DNA of 64,000 bases from JALEFZ01 sp038527485 (GTDB lineage Bacteria; Bacteroidota; Bacteroidia; J057): NCBI GenBank assembly GCA_038527485.1, contig JBCBFT010000008.1, positions 1-64,000 on the forward strand, in the 5' to 3' direction. Numbering within the stretch: the first letter of the stretch is position 1; every line of letters starts with the position of its first letter. The notes beneath the pieces are model-generated. The model was not told the origin of the DNA and did not search any database. It was given only the letters and a program-made list of their open reading frames with translations. This document shows, in pieces, positions 1-7,355 of the stretch. The position numbers and the translations under genes are program-made.

Positions 1-360
1 AAAACCATCTCTGACGCACATAAAGACCTACTAACCCTCCTAAAATGGACATACACACAGATTCCTATTGCGTGTTATATAGGTATACGCATGTCTATTA
101 TCCTCCCCAACGTATCTTACAGTCTATCAAAGGTGCGCTTTAATTTATGTGAGGCTAAATCTCTACTCCGTCAATTTTCATTCACAGTCTTCTCTACGTG
201 GAAATCTAGCCTAAAAAGACGGGCAAACTCCTTCAACTTGTTCTTGCGATAAGGCAGAACCTTTCCTTTTATGTAGAAAAGCTATTTACTAGGAAAACGG
301 TCAGCAAAGCATGGCAGATCCCCGGCATATAGCTGTCTGATATATGGGGCGAATTGACAC
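1..360. other. left-edge stretch without a convincing gene
   Basis: No recognisable gene or RNA was found. One plus-strand frame is open from base 1 to a TAA at 252, but its translation resembles nothing I know and its only ATG is at 91. A short minus-strand frame (about 287 to 176) is rich in Lys and Arg and reads vaguely like a transposase fragment, but it is only about 37 codons long and cannot be assigned. The stretch lies beyond the terminator of the minus-strand tRNA gene. Confidence 0.4.
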
Positions 361-393
361 AAAAAAACCACCTCTCAAATTTGAGAAGTGGTT
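361..393 (-). terminator. Rho-independent terminator of tRNA-Val
   Basis: On the minus strand an inverted repeat with arms close to AACCACTTCTCAA and TTGAGAGGTGGTT is followed at once by a run of T. It starts about 10 bases after the 3' end of the tRNA gene, as expected for the end of its transcript. Confidence 0.85.
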
Positions 394-403
394 AGGTGTA
401 TTG

Positions 404-478
404 TGAGCCATACTGGATTCGAACCAGTGACCTCTGCCCTGTCAAGGCAGCGCTCTAAACCAACTGAGCTAATAGCTC
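404..478 (-). tRNA. tRNA-Val (anticodon GAC)
   Basis: Read on the minus strand, the sequence folds as a cloverleaf. The acceptor arms GAGCTAT and ATGGCTC pair over 7 bp. The D-arm contains TAGCTCAGTTGGTTTAGAGC. The anticodon stem CTGCC/GGCAG encloses the loop TTGACAG, giving anticodon GAC (Val). The T-arm contains the invariant GGTTCGAATCC, and the discriminator base is A. No CCA is encoded at the 3' end. It decodes GUC/GUU valine codons. A strong terminator follows directly. Confidence 0.95.
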
Positions 479-762
479 CTGAAAGGATGACAAATATATC
501 ACCTGTTTTTTTGTCGTGCAAAGAGAATCTATCCCTTTTTGAAAATTAGTGAGGACTAGGGATGATTTTGTGGAAGGCTTAGGAGTGAAGACTTGGAGAG
601 AATCTATTGGAATCTAAAGTATCTACCCAAATAAAAAAGTGAAATACTGCCTCCTCCAGATTGTATCTGGAACAAATACGTAGCTTCAGTTACAAACTGA
701 AGGGGGCCAGTTCTATGGCTCGCCTAGTCCCGATCTTTAGGTTCGGGAGTAAAAATGAAAAA

Positions 763-1836
763 TCACTTCGGAGCCTGAATCAGTAGCCAGACTGCCAGGG
801 GGAAGAATAAGATGTTGGGGAACCAAACAGCCTGCCAAGGAGGGAAGCTATCCCCCACAAAGACCTGCCCCGCAAATAGCAAGACGATGTAAAAGAAGCA
901 CAGCAGCATGCCCAAACCAATCTGCAAGGCAATCCCACCCCGACGCTTGCGCGAAGCCATTGCATATCCCAATAAGGTCAAGATGATGACCGCTGTAGGA
1001 TCAGAAAAACGCCGATGTCGCTCGATATACAAGGTATTGAGGATGTCAGAACCCCGCATCTCCTCTAGCCGTATGAACTCCACCAAGTCAGGATAGGTCA
1101 TGCTCTCCGCCAACTGCTCCTTGATGAAAATGTCGTCAGGTGTGAGTAGGAAGGTGGTGTCCATGACATTGAGGGTGCGCATATACTCACGCTTGCCGCG
1201 CAACTCGCGGATCTGCACCCGATCCAATCGCCAACTCTGCGTCGAATCGACCCATGAGATCTTCTTCGCGCGCACTTTGGAGACAATCTCACCATCTACG
1301 ATGCGTTCTAATCCGAAGTTATTGCCCGAATTGTTGCGCTCATTGAAGTAGCTCATGTAGATGTAGGTGTCCTCCGCTACCTTTTTGTGTATGTCTTTCG
1401 AACGGGACACTCTCCGTTTATTCAAATACTTATATTCGAACTCTAAACGTGAAGCAGTAGACGTAGGAATGACAAAAGACTTGAGGTAGTAGGAGAGTCC
1501 CCCCATCAGAAATGAAGCGACAAGATAGGGAGCCAACAGTCGATAAAAACTAACGCCTGTACTCAAAATGGGAATGAGCTCCGTGCGAGAAGCCATCCGA
1601 GAGGTGAAGAAGATCACCGCCAGGAAGATGCAGATAGGGGTCAGTAGATTGCCAAAGTACGGGATGAAGTTGGCATAGTAGTCAAAGACAATTTCCGTCA
1701 AAGGCGGATTCTTGTCGAGAAAGTCGTCGATCTTCTCTACAAAGTCTACCATGACACAAATGGCCAGTACCAGACCCAAAATAAAGAAGTAGGTCAGGAT
1801 GTATTGACGGATGATATAACGGTCTACGATCTTCAT
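763..1836 (-). CDS. LptF/LptG family permease (YjgP/YjgQ)
   Basis: A 357-residue inner-membrane permease of the LptF/LptG family, which together with LptB2 extracts lipopolysaccharide from the inner membrane for transport to the outer membrane. It shows the family layout: a short N-terminal segment (MKIVDRYIIRQY), about three hydrophobic helices in the first 130 residues, a soluble periplasmic beta-rich central region, and about three helices at the C-terminus. I chose the internal ATG at 1836 because the upstream extension lacks family character and would overlap the divergent bamD region. LptF and LptG cannot be told apart from the sequence alone. A hairpin without a U-run (about 729-747) lies just past the stop codon. 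Confidence 0.9.
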   Translation of the reverse strand: MKIVDRYIIRQYILTYFFILGLVLAICVMVDFVEKIDDFLDKNPPLTEIVFDYYANFIPYFGNLLTPICIFLAVIFFTSRMASRTELIPILSTGVSFYRLLAPYLVASFLMGGLSYYLKSFVIPTSTASRLEFEYKYLNKRRVSRSKDIHKKVAEDTYIYMSYFNERNNSGNNFGLERIVDGEIVSKVRAKKISWVDSTQSWRLDRVQIRELRGKREYMRTLNVMDTTFLLTPDDIFIKEQLAESMTYPDLVEFIRLEEMRGSDILNTLYIERHRRFSDPTAVIILTLLGYAMASRKRRGGIALQIGLGMLLCFFYIVLLFAGQVFVGDSFPPWQAVWFPNILFFPLAVWLLIQAPK

Positions 1837-1939
1837 GCAACCTAATGTGTCAGCAAGGCGTCCCAAAAGATGTATGGGACACGCTAAATTAGAAAAAATC
1901 AACGCGAAGGAACGATTTTATTTGTTAGTTTTGCCAGAT

Positions 1940-2770
1940 ATGAAGAGATCAGGTTGGATAATATTACTGGCCATTGCTGGATTGTGGGTGTTGAGTGCCT
2001 GCTCTCCCGAACTCCGTCAGTACAATACATATACGAGAAAAGGCTCTATCTCCGAAAAGGATTCAGCGGCCTTTTACTTCTACAAGAGAGGCGATTACGA
2101 GAAGGCGTCTATCCTCTTCGAAGAGTTGCAAGCAGCTTACAGAGGATCTGACCGCGCAAAAGAAATTGCCTATTATTATGCGCAGGCCAAGTTCAAGTAC
2201 GGTTTCTACACCGTCGCTGCTTATTACTTTGAGCAGTACGCACGTTTGTATCCTGCTGATCCCCGCACACCTGAGTGTGTCTACATGGTGGCAGAATCTT
2301 ACTATCGCGAATCTGCTCCCCACTACCTAGACCAGACATTCACCAAAAAAGCCATCAATCAGTTCCAACTGTTCATGGATACCTATCCTTATGTGGAGCA
2401 AGCGGATGAGGCGCAAGGCAGACTCTACGAGTTGCGAGAACGACTGGCCAAAAAGGATCTGGAAATCTCTCGCCTGTACTTTAATATTGGCAACTACAAG
2501 GCAGCAGTGACCAGCTTCAAGGTGACATTGGAAAAATTTCCCGATTCGCGCTATCGTGAGGAAGCTGAGTTGTTCCTGTTCAAATCTGCTGTTGCACTAG
2601 CAGAGCAAAGTACAGAGCGACGGAAAAAGAACCGCTATCTTGACGCCATTGATTATTACAATCGGTTCATCGACCGCTATCCGCAATCGACCTATCTGAA
2701 AGAAGCGGAGAATCTATACATCAAAGCTAAGCGCTCCCTCGGCAAGCTGAATGCAGCAAATGCAGGCTAG
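1940..2770 (+). CDS. bamD: outer membrane assembly lipoprotein BamD
   Basis: A 276-residue lipoprotein of the BamD/ComL family, a core part of the BAM complex that inserts beta-barrel proteins into the outer membrane. It starts with a lipoprotein signal (MKRSGWIILL) and a lipobox LSAC with Cys at residue 21. The rest is a tandem array of TPR-like helical hairpins (for example YKRGDYEKASILFEELQ and YFNIGNYKAAVTSFKVTLE). The ATG at 1940 was preferred to the longer frame from 1835 because it places the signal peptide at the N-terminus. It is divergent from the LptF/G gene and upstream of rpoZ and coaBC, an order often seen in Bacteroidota. Confidence 0.9.
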   Translation: MKRSGWIILLAIAGLWVLSACSPELRQYNTYTRKGSISEKDSAAFYFYKRGDYEKASILFEELQAAYRGSDRAKEIAYYYAQAKFKYGFYTVAAYYFEQYARLYPADPRTPECVYMVAESYYRESAPHYLDQTFTKKAINQFQLFMDTYPYVEQADEAQGRLYELRERLAKKDLEISRLYFNIGNYKAAVTSFKVTLEKFPDSRYREEAELFLFKSAVALAEQSTERRKKNRYLDAIDYYNRFIDRYPQSTYLKEAENLYIKAKRSLGKLNAANAG

Positions 2771-2834
2771 ATCTTTCGAGGGTACGAAAGAAGATTGATT
2801 CCTAAGGGAAAATCCCCCATATTTGCATACTTAT

Positions 2835-2861
2835 CGCAACATTCATTTGGGTGTTGCGTTT
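2835..2861 (+). terminator. possible terminator or attenuator between bamD and rpoZ
   Basis: The arms CGCAACA and TGTTGCG are separated by 10 bases and followed by TTTCTC. The hairpin lies 65 bases after the bamD stop codon and 30 bases before the rpoZ start. The U-run is weak, so it may only attenuate transcription. Confidence 0.4.
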
Positions 2862-2889
2862 CTCTACATAAATTCCGTAGTCAATACAT

Positions 2890-3219
2890 ATGAGAGATAA
2901 CGATTTTCTCCCCATCGACACACGCAAGTTCGCCGAGTATTCTGGCAACTTGTACAGATCCTTGATGCTCGTAACTAAGCGCGCCAATCAGCTGACACTC
3001 GAAGTAAAAGATGAGTTGACGCAGAAGCTGGCTGAGTTTGCGCCTGCTTATGACAACTTGGAAGAAGTGATGGAAAATAAAGAGCAGATTGAGATTAGCC
3101 GTTTCTATGAGCGTAAGCCCAAGTCCACGCAGATCGCGCTGGAAGAGTTTATGGAAGAAAAGGTATACTGGAAAGATCCCAACACAGGGGAAACTTTCGA
3201 AGGAAGTAGCGAAGAATAG
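2890..3219 (+). CDS. rpoZ: RNA polymerase omega subunit (RPB6-like)
   Basis: A 109-residue protein matching the Bacteroidota form of RNA polymerase omega/RPB6, which helps assemble and stabilise the beta-prime subunit. The signature is the region around residues 10-50, with an N-terminal Thr-Arg-Lys-Phe element, a hydrophobic helix (NLYRSLMLVTKRANQL) and an acidic helix. The tail is acidic. It sits between bamD and coaBC, as in many Bacteroidota; omega next to coaBC is also common more widely. A strong terminator follows the gene. Confidence 0.88.
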   Translation: MRDNDFLPIDTRKFAEYSGNLYRSLMLVTKRANQLTLEVKDELTQKLAEFAPAYDNLEEVMENKEQIEISRFYERKPKSTQIALEEFMEEKVYWKDPNTGETFEGSSEE

Positions 3220-3269
3220 TCAAGTATCAGTCAGTAATGTATTTACTTTCTGAGGAAAATATCATGGAA

Positions 3270-3297
3270 GCGAGCCTTTTGCAGGGTTCGCTTTTTT
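3270..3297 (+). terminator. Rho-independent terminator after rpoZ
   Basis: The stem GCGAGCC / GGGTTCGC (one G-U pair) with a short loop is followed directly by TTTTTT, 50 bases after the rpoZ stop codon. Confidence 0.8.
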
Positions 3298-3395
3298 GGT
3301 GTGAAAAAGGGGGACATCATATCTAAAATAGACTATGAGAAGCGAAATTCCTTTCGGGATCGGCTCTCAAAGTCTCTCTTCAATAATCTTATGAT

Positions 3396-4601
3396 ATGCT
3401 TTCGGGGAAAAAAATCATATTAGGTGTTTCGGGTAGCATTGCAGCTTACAAGGCGATTTTGCTCCTTCGTCTCCTCCAAAAAGAAGGAGCTGAGGTAAAA
3501 GTGGTGCTGACGCCTGCTGTCTCTAAGTTCGTTGGGGAACTGAGTTTTTCGGCGCTTACAAATGGGGAAGTCTTGAGCGATCTCTGGGAAGGTGGCTGGT
3601 CTGACCACGTGGCGTTGGGTACTTGGGCAGATCTAATGATTGTCGCGCCTGCCACAGCCAATACGCTGGCAAAAATGAGCCACGGTATCTGCGACAATGC
3701 CCTCTTAGCTGTTTATCTCGCCGCACGCTGTCCCGTGATGGTGGCACCCGCTATGGATGCCGACATGTATATCCATCCGCGTACAGCGGCCAATCTGCAC
3801 TCCCTTGCGGAAGATGGCGTGATTCCGCTGCCTGTAGGTTCTGGATTTCTGGCCAGTGGCCTGATCGGACCTGGAAGACTGCTAGAGCCAGAGGAAATCG
3901 TTGGCGAGATCAAGGATCATTTTGCTCGTATGGCTTATCAGCCCCTTCAAGGGCAGTCGGTCCTGATTACCGCAGGTCCCACACGCGAACCTTTAGATCC
4001 TGTACGCTTCATCACCAATCACTCTTCAGGGAAGATGGGCTATGCCTTGGCAGCACAAGCGGCGAGTCTTGGTGCCAAAGTCACCCTGGTATCAGGGCCC
4101 ACCCAACTCGCGACGCCTGCTCAAGTCGAGCGAGTGGATGTAAGCACCGCACAAGATATGTACGAAGCCGTGCATGCCGTAGCAGCCCAACAACAGATCA
4201 TCATCATGTCTGCGGCGGTTGCCGACTACACACCGGCCCAAGTAGCCCATCAAAAGATCAAAAAGAAGGGGGACGATTTATCCCTTGAATTGATCCGCAC
4301 AAAAGATATATTGAAATCCGTCGGTGAGACCAAACAAGCACATCAGTTTTTGGTGGGCTTTGCGATGGAAACAGAAAATGGGATCGAGAACGCCCAGCGA
4401 AAGCTAGAAAAGAAAAATCTGGACCTCATCGTTCTCAATTCGTTGAGAGACAAGGGTGCGGGTTTTGGACATGATACCAATAAAGTCACCCTCATCGAGC
4501 GCAATGGGGCGATCACGGAGCATCCCCTGATGTCGAAATCAGCCGTCGCAACTGAAATTTTTAAGCAAATTTTGGCGCATTGGAAGCCAATAAATCCATA
4601 A
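3396..4601 (+). CDS. coaBC: bifunctional phosphopantothenoylcysteine decarboxylase / phosphopantothenate-cysteine ligase
   Basis: A 401-residue CoaBC that carries out two successive steps of coenzyme A synthesis. The N-terminal flavoprotein decarboxylase (CoaC, about 1-180) begins KKIILGVSGSIAAYKA and contains the APAMDADMY active-site motif. The C-terminal ligase (CoaB, about 185-400) has TAGPTREPLDPVRFITNHSS, GKMGYALA and the KIKK motif that binds CTP/acyl intermediates. The length is normal for the fused enzyme. The ATG at 3396 was chosen because it places the flavoprotein fold at the N-terminus. The next gene starts 2 bases after the stop, so the two are probably co-transcribed. Confidence 0.95.
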   Translation: MLSGKKIILGVSGSIAAYKAILLLRLLQKEGAEVKVVLTPAVSKFVGELSFSALTNGEVLSDLWEGGWSDHVALGTWADLMIVAPATANTLAKMSHGICDNALLAVYLAARCPVMVAPAMDADMYIHPRTAANLHSLAEDGVIPLPVGSGFLASGLIGPGRLLEPEEIVGEIKDHFARMAYQPLQGQSVLITAGPTREPLDPVRFITNHSSGKMGYALAAQAASLGAKVTLVSGPTQLATPAQVERVDVSTAQDMYEAVHAVAAQQQIIIMSAAVADYTPAQVAHQKIKKKGDDLSLELIRTKDILKSVGETKQAHQFLVGFAMETENGIENAQRKLEKKNLDLIVLNSLRDKGAGFGHDTNKVTLIERNGAITEHPLMSKSAVATEIFKQILAHWKPINP

Positions 4602-4603
4602 AC

Positions 4604-5509
4604 ATGAAGTATTTCGTTTCTACCTTCATTTCTCTCTTCTTACTCCTGAGCACCCAAGCGCAGGAGCTTCTTGTCAATGTCACGGTCAATGCACAAGGGG
4701 CAACCAATGACCAGAATGTCTACCAGGATTTGGAGGATAACATTCGCAATTATTTCAATACGACGGCTTTTACGACAGACAAATATGAGGGCTTTGAGCG
4801 AATTCGTGTCAATATGGCCATTCTGATTCGTCAGCGTCCTTCCTCCGACCGGTTTATCTGTCGTGCGACACTACAAGTGTATCGCCCTGCCTACAATTCT
4901 ACCTACGAGTCTATTTCGCTCTTTTATCGAGACGATGATTTCAACTTTAATTACGTCCCTTATCAGAGTTTGAACTACGCCGAGAATACCTATACGGACA
5001 ATCTCACGGCGATGCTCAATTTCTATGCATTCCTGATTTTGGGTTTTGATTACGCCAGCTTTGGGCCGCTGGGAGGTGTGCCCTACTTCCAGCAAGCACG
5101 TGACATCGTCAACCTCGCCAATGGGGTGGCTACGGAGTCAGGCTGGAAATCCAGTGAAAACAATCGAAAAAATCGCTTTTGGCTGACTGATGCTTTGCTG
5201 AACAATACGTATCGACCCTTTCAGCAGATCATTTACAAATACCACCGCCAAGGGATAGACCAAATGGTCGTCAATCCTGTCCGTGGGCGCAAAGCCATAC
5301 TCGAAAGCCTGCGAGAGCTACAACGTCTCAACCGTCTGGGTGCACGTCTTTATATCGTCAGGATGTTTCTCGACGCCAAAAACGCCGAACTTGTGAAGGT
5401 CTTCCAAGAAGCGCCTCTGAATGATAAAAAGGAGTTCGTCAACATCATGGCTGATGTAGATCCAACCAATCAGACTAAGTATAACTCTGTCCTAGAGGAT
5501 CAGAAGTAA
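4604..5509 (+). CDS. DUF4835 family secreted protein
   Basis: A 301-residue protein with a signal peptide (MKYFVSTFISLFLLLSTQAQ) and the body of the DUF4835 family, a Bacteroidota family of unknown function. Typical family traits are the N-terminal ELLVNVTVNAQ strand, repeated aromatic residues (FICRATLQVYRPAY; FNFNYVPYQSLNY) and a helical C-terminus. The start at 4604 lies 2 bases after the coaBC stop, indicating one operon. In many relatives recN follows this gene, but here the next gene is on the opposite strand and unrelated. Export to the periplasm or cell surface is inferred from the signal peptide only. Confidence 0.85.
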   Translation: MKYFVSTFISLFLLLSTQAQELLVNVTVNAQGATNDQNVYQDLEDNIRNYFNTTAFTTDKYEGFERIRVNMAILIRQRPSSDRFICRATLQVYRPAYNSTYESISLFYRDDDFNFNYVPYQSLNYAENTYTDNLTAMLNFYAFLILGFDYASFGPLGGVPYFQQARDIVNLANGVATESGWKSSENNRKNRFWLTDALLNNTYRPFQQIIYKYHRQGIDQMVVNPVRGRKAILESLRELQRLNRLGARLYIVRMFLDAKNAELVKVFQEAPLNDKKEFVNIMADVDPTNQTKYNSVLEDQK

Positions 5510-5555
5510 TAAAGGGGACGGCATGTGAGAAATGAAATACGAAAAATGATACCTG

Positions 5556-7076
5556 TCACTGTCTTTTTTCCACATGTCCCATCACCTTCTGCTTGATTTC
5601 TTGCCAAGCGTCGGCGATATCGTCATTCCACATATAGTCATTGAGCTGTATGGTGGAAATGATCATGTCGATGAATTGCTCAAATTGGATAGATTCTAGG
5701 CCTTTGTGTGCAGAATGCCCCAAGATGTGGGTCAGGTAATGCTCATTGTGGTCAGAGGCAAGCATCAACGGAATCGCGCTTCGCACCAACCGCATGCGGC
5801 GTCTAGGAGGCATGCTGGGATTATCAAAGTAAGGCTTCATCTCGGGATGCGCTTCAAACAAACGATCATAAAATGACTGAATGAGCTGGTTGTTTCGTGC
5901 ACAACTGCGGTTATAACTGGCTCTTGCTGTCTGGGTAGCTTGAGGTAGTGCCAACTCTATACTGTAAAATGGCTTCAAGGCTTCTTCAATACTCGGGAAG
6001 CGATCTACAGGTCTATGCGATAGCATTTTATCAAGTGTCAACTGGATTTTGCGTGGAGCAGGAATGGACTGGATGATCCTTTTACGATGGGCCTTGTTAT
6101 GGAAGAAATCTCCTCTACATGTGAATAATTCATGCAAACTTTCCCCGCAAAATAAGGGCTTTCCTGTGAGTAGTTCATAAGCGACCAAAGCAAGCGAAAA
6201 TTGATCGGATTTTTCGTGTGGCAACTCCCTCGCCAATTCTTCGGGACTGTCATAGGTCAGGTCATCCATGAGTTTGTCCAAGCCATAATGATCGTAGCTG
6301 GTACTGAATAACTCAAAGGGCGAAATCATGGGCTGTTGTTCCAGGTCCACCAATATCTTGGAAGGGGTGATCTTGCCATGTACGATGCCTTTACTGTGAA
6401 GATAATGTAGCGCATCGCCTACTTTGGTGACGTGATGGATGACTTCAAATAAAGGTCTGGAACCTAGCTTGAGGATTTTACTAAGTGCCGTACCGGAGTT
6501 GATGTACTCTAATACCATGCACTCGGGAAACTCATCTAGATAGGTACCGATCATGCGGATGATGTTGCGATGTCGGATGGTATACAACTTCTCAATGATC
6601 GCCTTGCGCTGTTCGAGGAGCTTGGGGTTTGCCCTCAGCGCACTTTGCGTAAAATCTTGCTTTTTGAGGGCACGAATGGCAGCATTTTGATGGGAGTAGA
6701 GGTCTTCTGCTTTGTAGATAATGGCTGTATTCCCCTCTGCAATCTGGCGCACGATTTTATAGCTTCGAATGAGTTTGTACTGGACCTTTTCTTTAAAGCT
6801 ATCAAGTGAGATCTCTGTCTGCGTGTTTTGAAAGAGCCCGTTGAGTTCGTGCTCCATCTGCTCGAAGAAATTTAGCAGGGCTTGATTGATGCGGATATTG
6901 CGGATCTCCGCATCGCGATCGTTGAGGGTTCCAGCATCTTTTTCTTTGAGGAGGTTGGCGTATCGATTCTTGAGGCCGATCAGTTCACGATTGACTTCGT
7001 TGAGATAGTCAAAATAACCAGAGAGATTGTCTAGCGCTTCGTCGGTACGGCCTTCAGCAATGAGTTTACGGATCAT
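5556..7076 (-). CDS. EAD11-like / pseudokinase / globin-like fusion protein
   Basis: A 506-residue three-domain protein. Residues 1-75 match an effector-associated domain of the EAD11 type (helix pair MIRKLIAEGRTDEALDNL, then a helix ending RINQALLNFF); EADs are death-fold-like adaptor domains. Residues 105-375 have a Ser/Thr-kinase fold, with the hinge MVLEYINSG, an SPEEL element and DQFSLALVAYELLTGKPLF. However, the catalytic residues are missing: the VAIK lysine is Arg135, HRD is HGK (233-235) and DFG is SPF (252-254). This suggests a pseudokinase. Residues 387-505 resemble a globin (FYDRLFEAHPEMKPYF, then GHSAHKGL with His454 or His457 as candidate haem ligand, and a DYMW...AW end). There is no signal peptide, so the protein is probably cytoplasmic. 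Partner and function are unknown. Confidence 0.8.
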   Translation of the reverse strand: MIRKLIAEGRTDEALDNLSGYFDYLNEVNRELIGLKNRYANLLKEKDAGTLNDRDAEIRNIRINQALLNFFEQMEHELNGLFQNTQTEISLDSFKEKVQYKLIRSYKIVRQIAEGNTAIIYKAEDLYSHQNAAIRALKKQDFTQSALRANPKLLEQRKAIIEKLYTIRHRNIIRMIGTYLDEFPECMVLEYINSGTALSKILKLGSRPLFEVIHHVTKVGDALHYLHSKGIVHGKITPSKILVDLEQQPMISPFELFSTSYDHYGLDKLMDDLTYDSPEELARELPHEKSDQFSLALVAYELLTGKPLFCGESLHELFTCRGDFFHNKAHRKRIIQSIPAPRKIQLTLDKMLSHRPVDRFPSIEEALKPFYSIELALPQATQTARASYNRSCARNNQLIQSFYDRLFEAHPEMKPYFDNPSMPPRRRMRLVRSAIPLMLASDHNEHYLTHILGHSAHKGLESIQFEQFIDMIISTIQLNDYMWNDDIADAWQEIKQKVMGHVEKRQ

Positions 7077-7355
7077 AAGGGATGCGAAATACGAAGGATG
7101 GAGGTTGTGCGGCTTGTATTGTTCTTCTAATAATACGCATCATTTACCAAAATATGCATGCGGGAGGCTTCTGAAGTGTTAATTAAACAGGGTGATTCGA
7201 TTTTTTTGTGGGAATGAAGGTTAGGTAATATTTCTTCTAAGATCTTCAAAACTGTGTAATGCAGAAAAGGGGATTTTCTTTCTCCCCCTCCAAGATTCCC
7301 TAACTTATATTCCACATAATCAATTGTATTAGAATCAACTTTATCTTCTAGAACC

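Noticed and set aside
1..252. Open plus-strand frame of 83 codons running in from the left edge
   Set aside because: It has no recognisable family or codon pattern and no start near the edge; such an open run can occur by chance, so it is described only as an edge stretch.
1835..1939. Longer N-terminus for BamD starting near the LptF/G start
   Set aside because: It would overlap the divergent gene and would place the lipoprotein signal peptide internally.
3623..4288. 221-codon plus-strand frame inside coaBC
   Set aside because: It lies entirely within coaBC in another frame; its Arg/Ser/Cys-rich translation is typical of a shadow frame, while coaBC has clear family motifs.
5556..7076. Active Ser/Thr protein kinase
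   Set aside because: The Lys of VAIK, the Asp of HRD and the DFG motif are all replaced, so catalytic activity is unlikely despite the conserved C-lobe.
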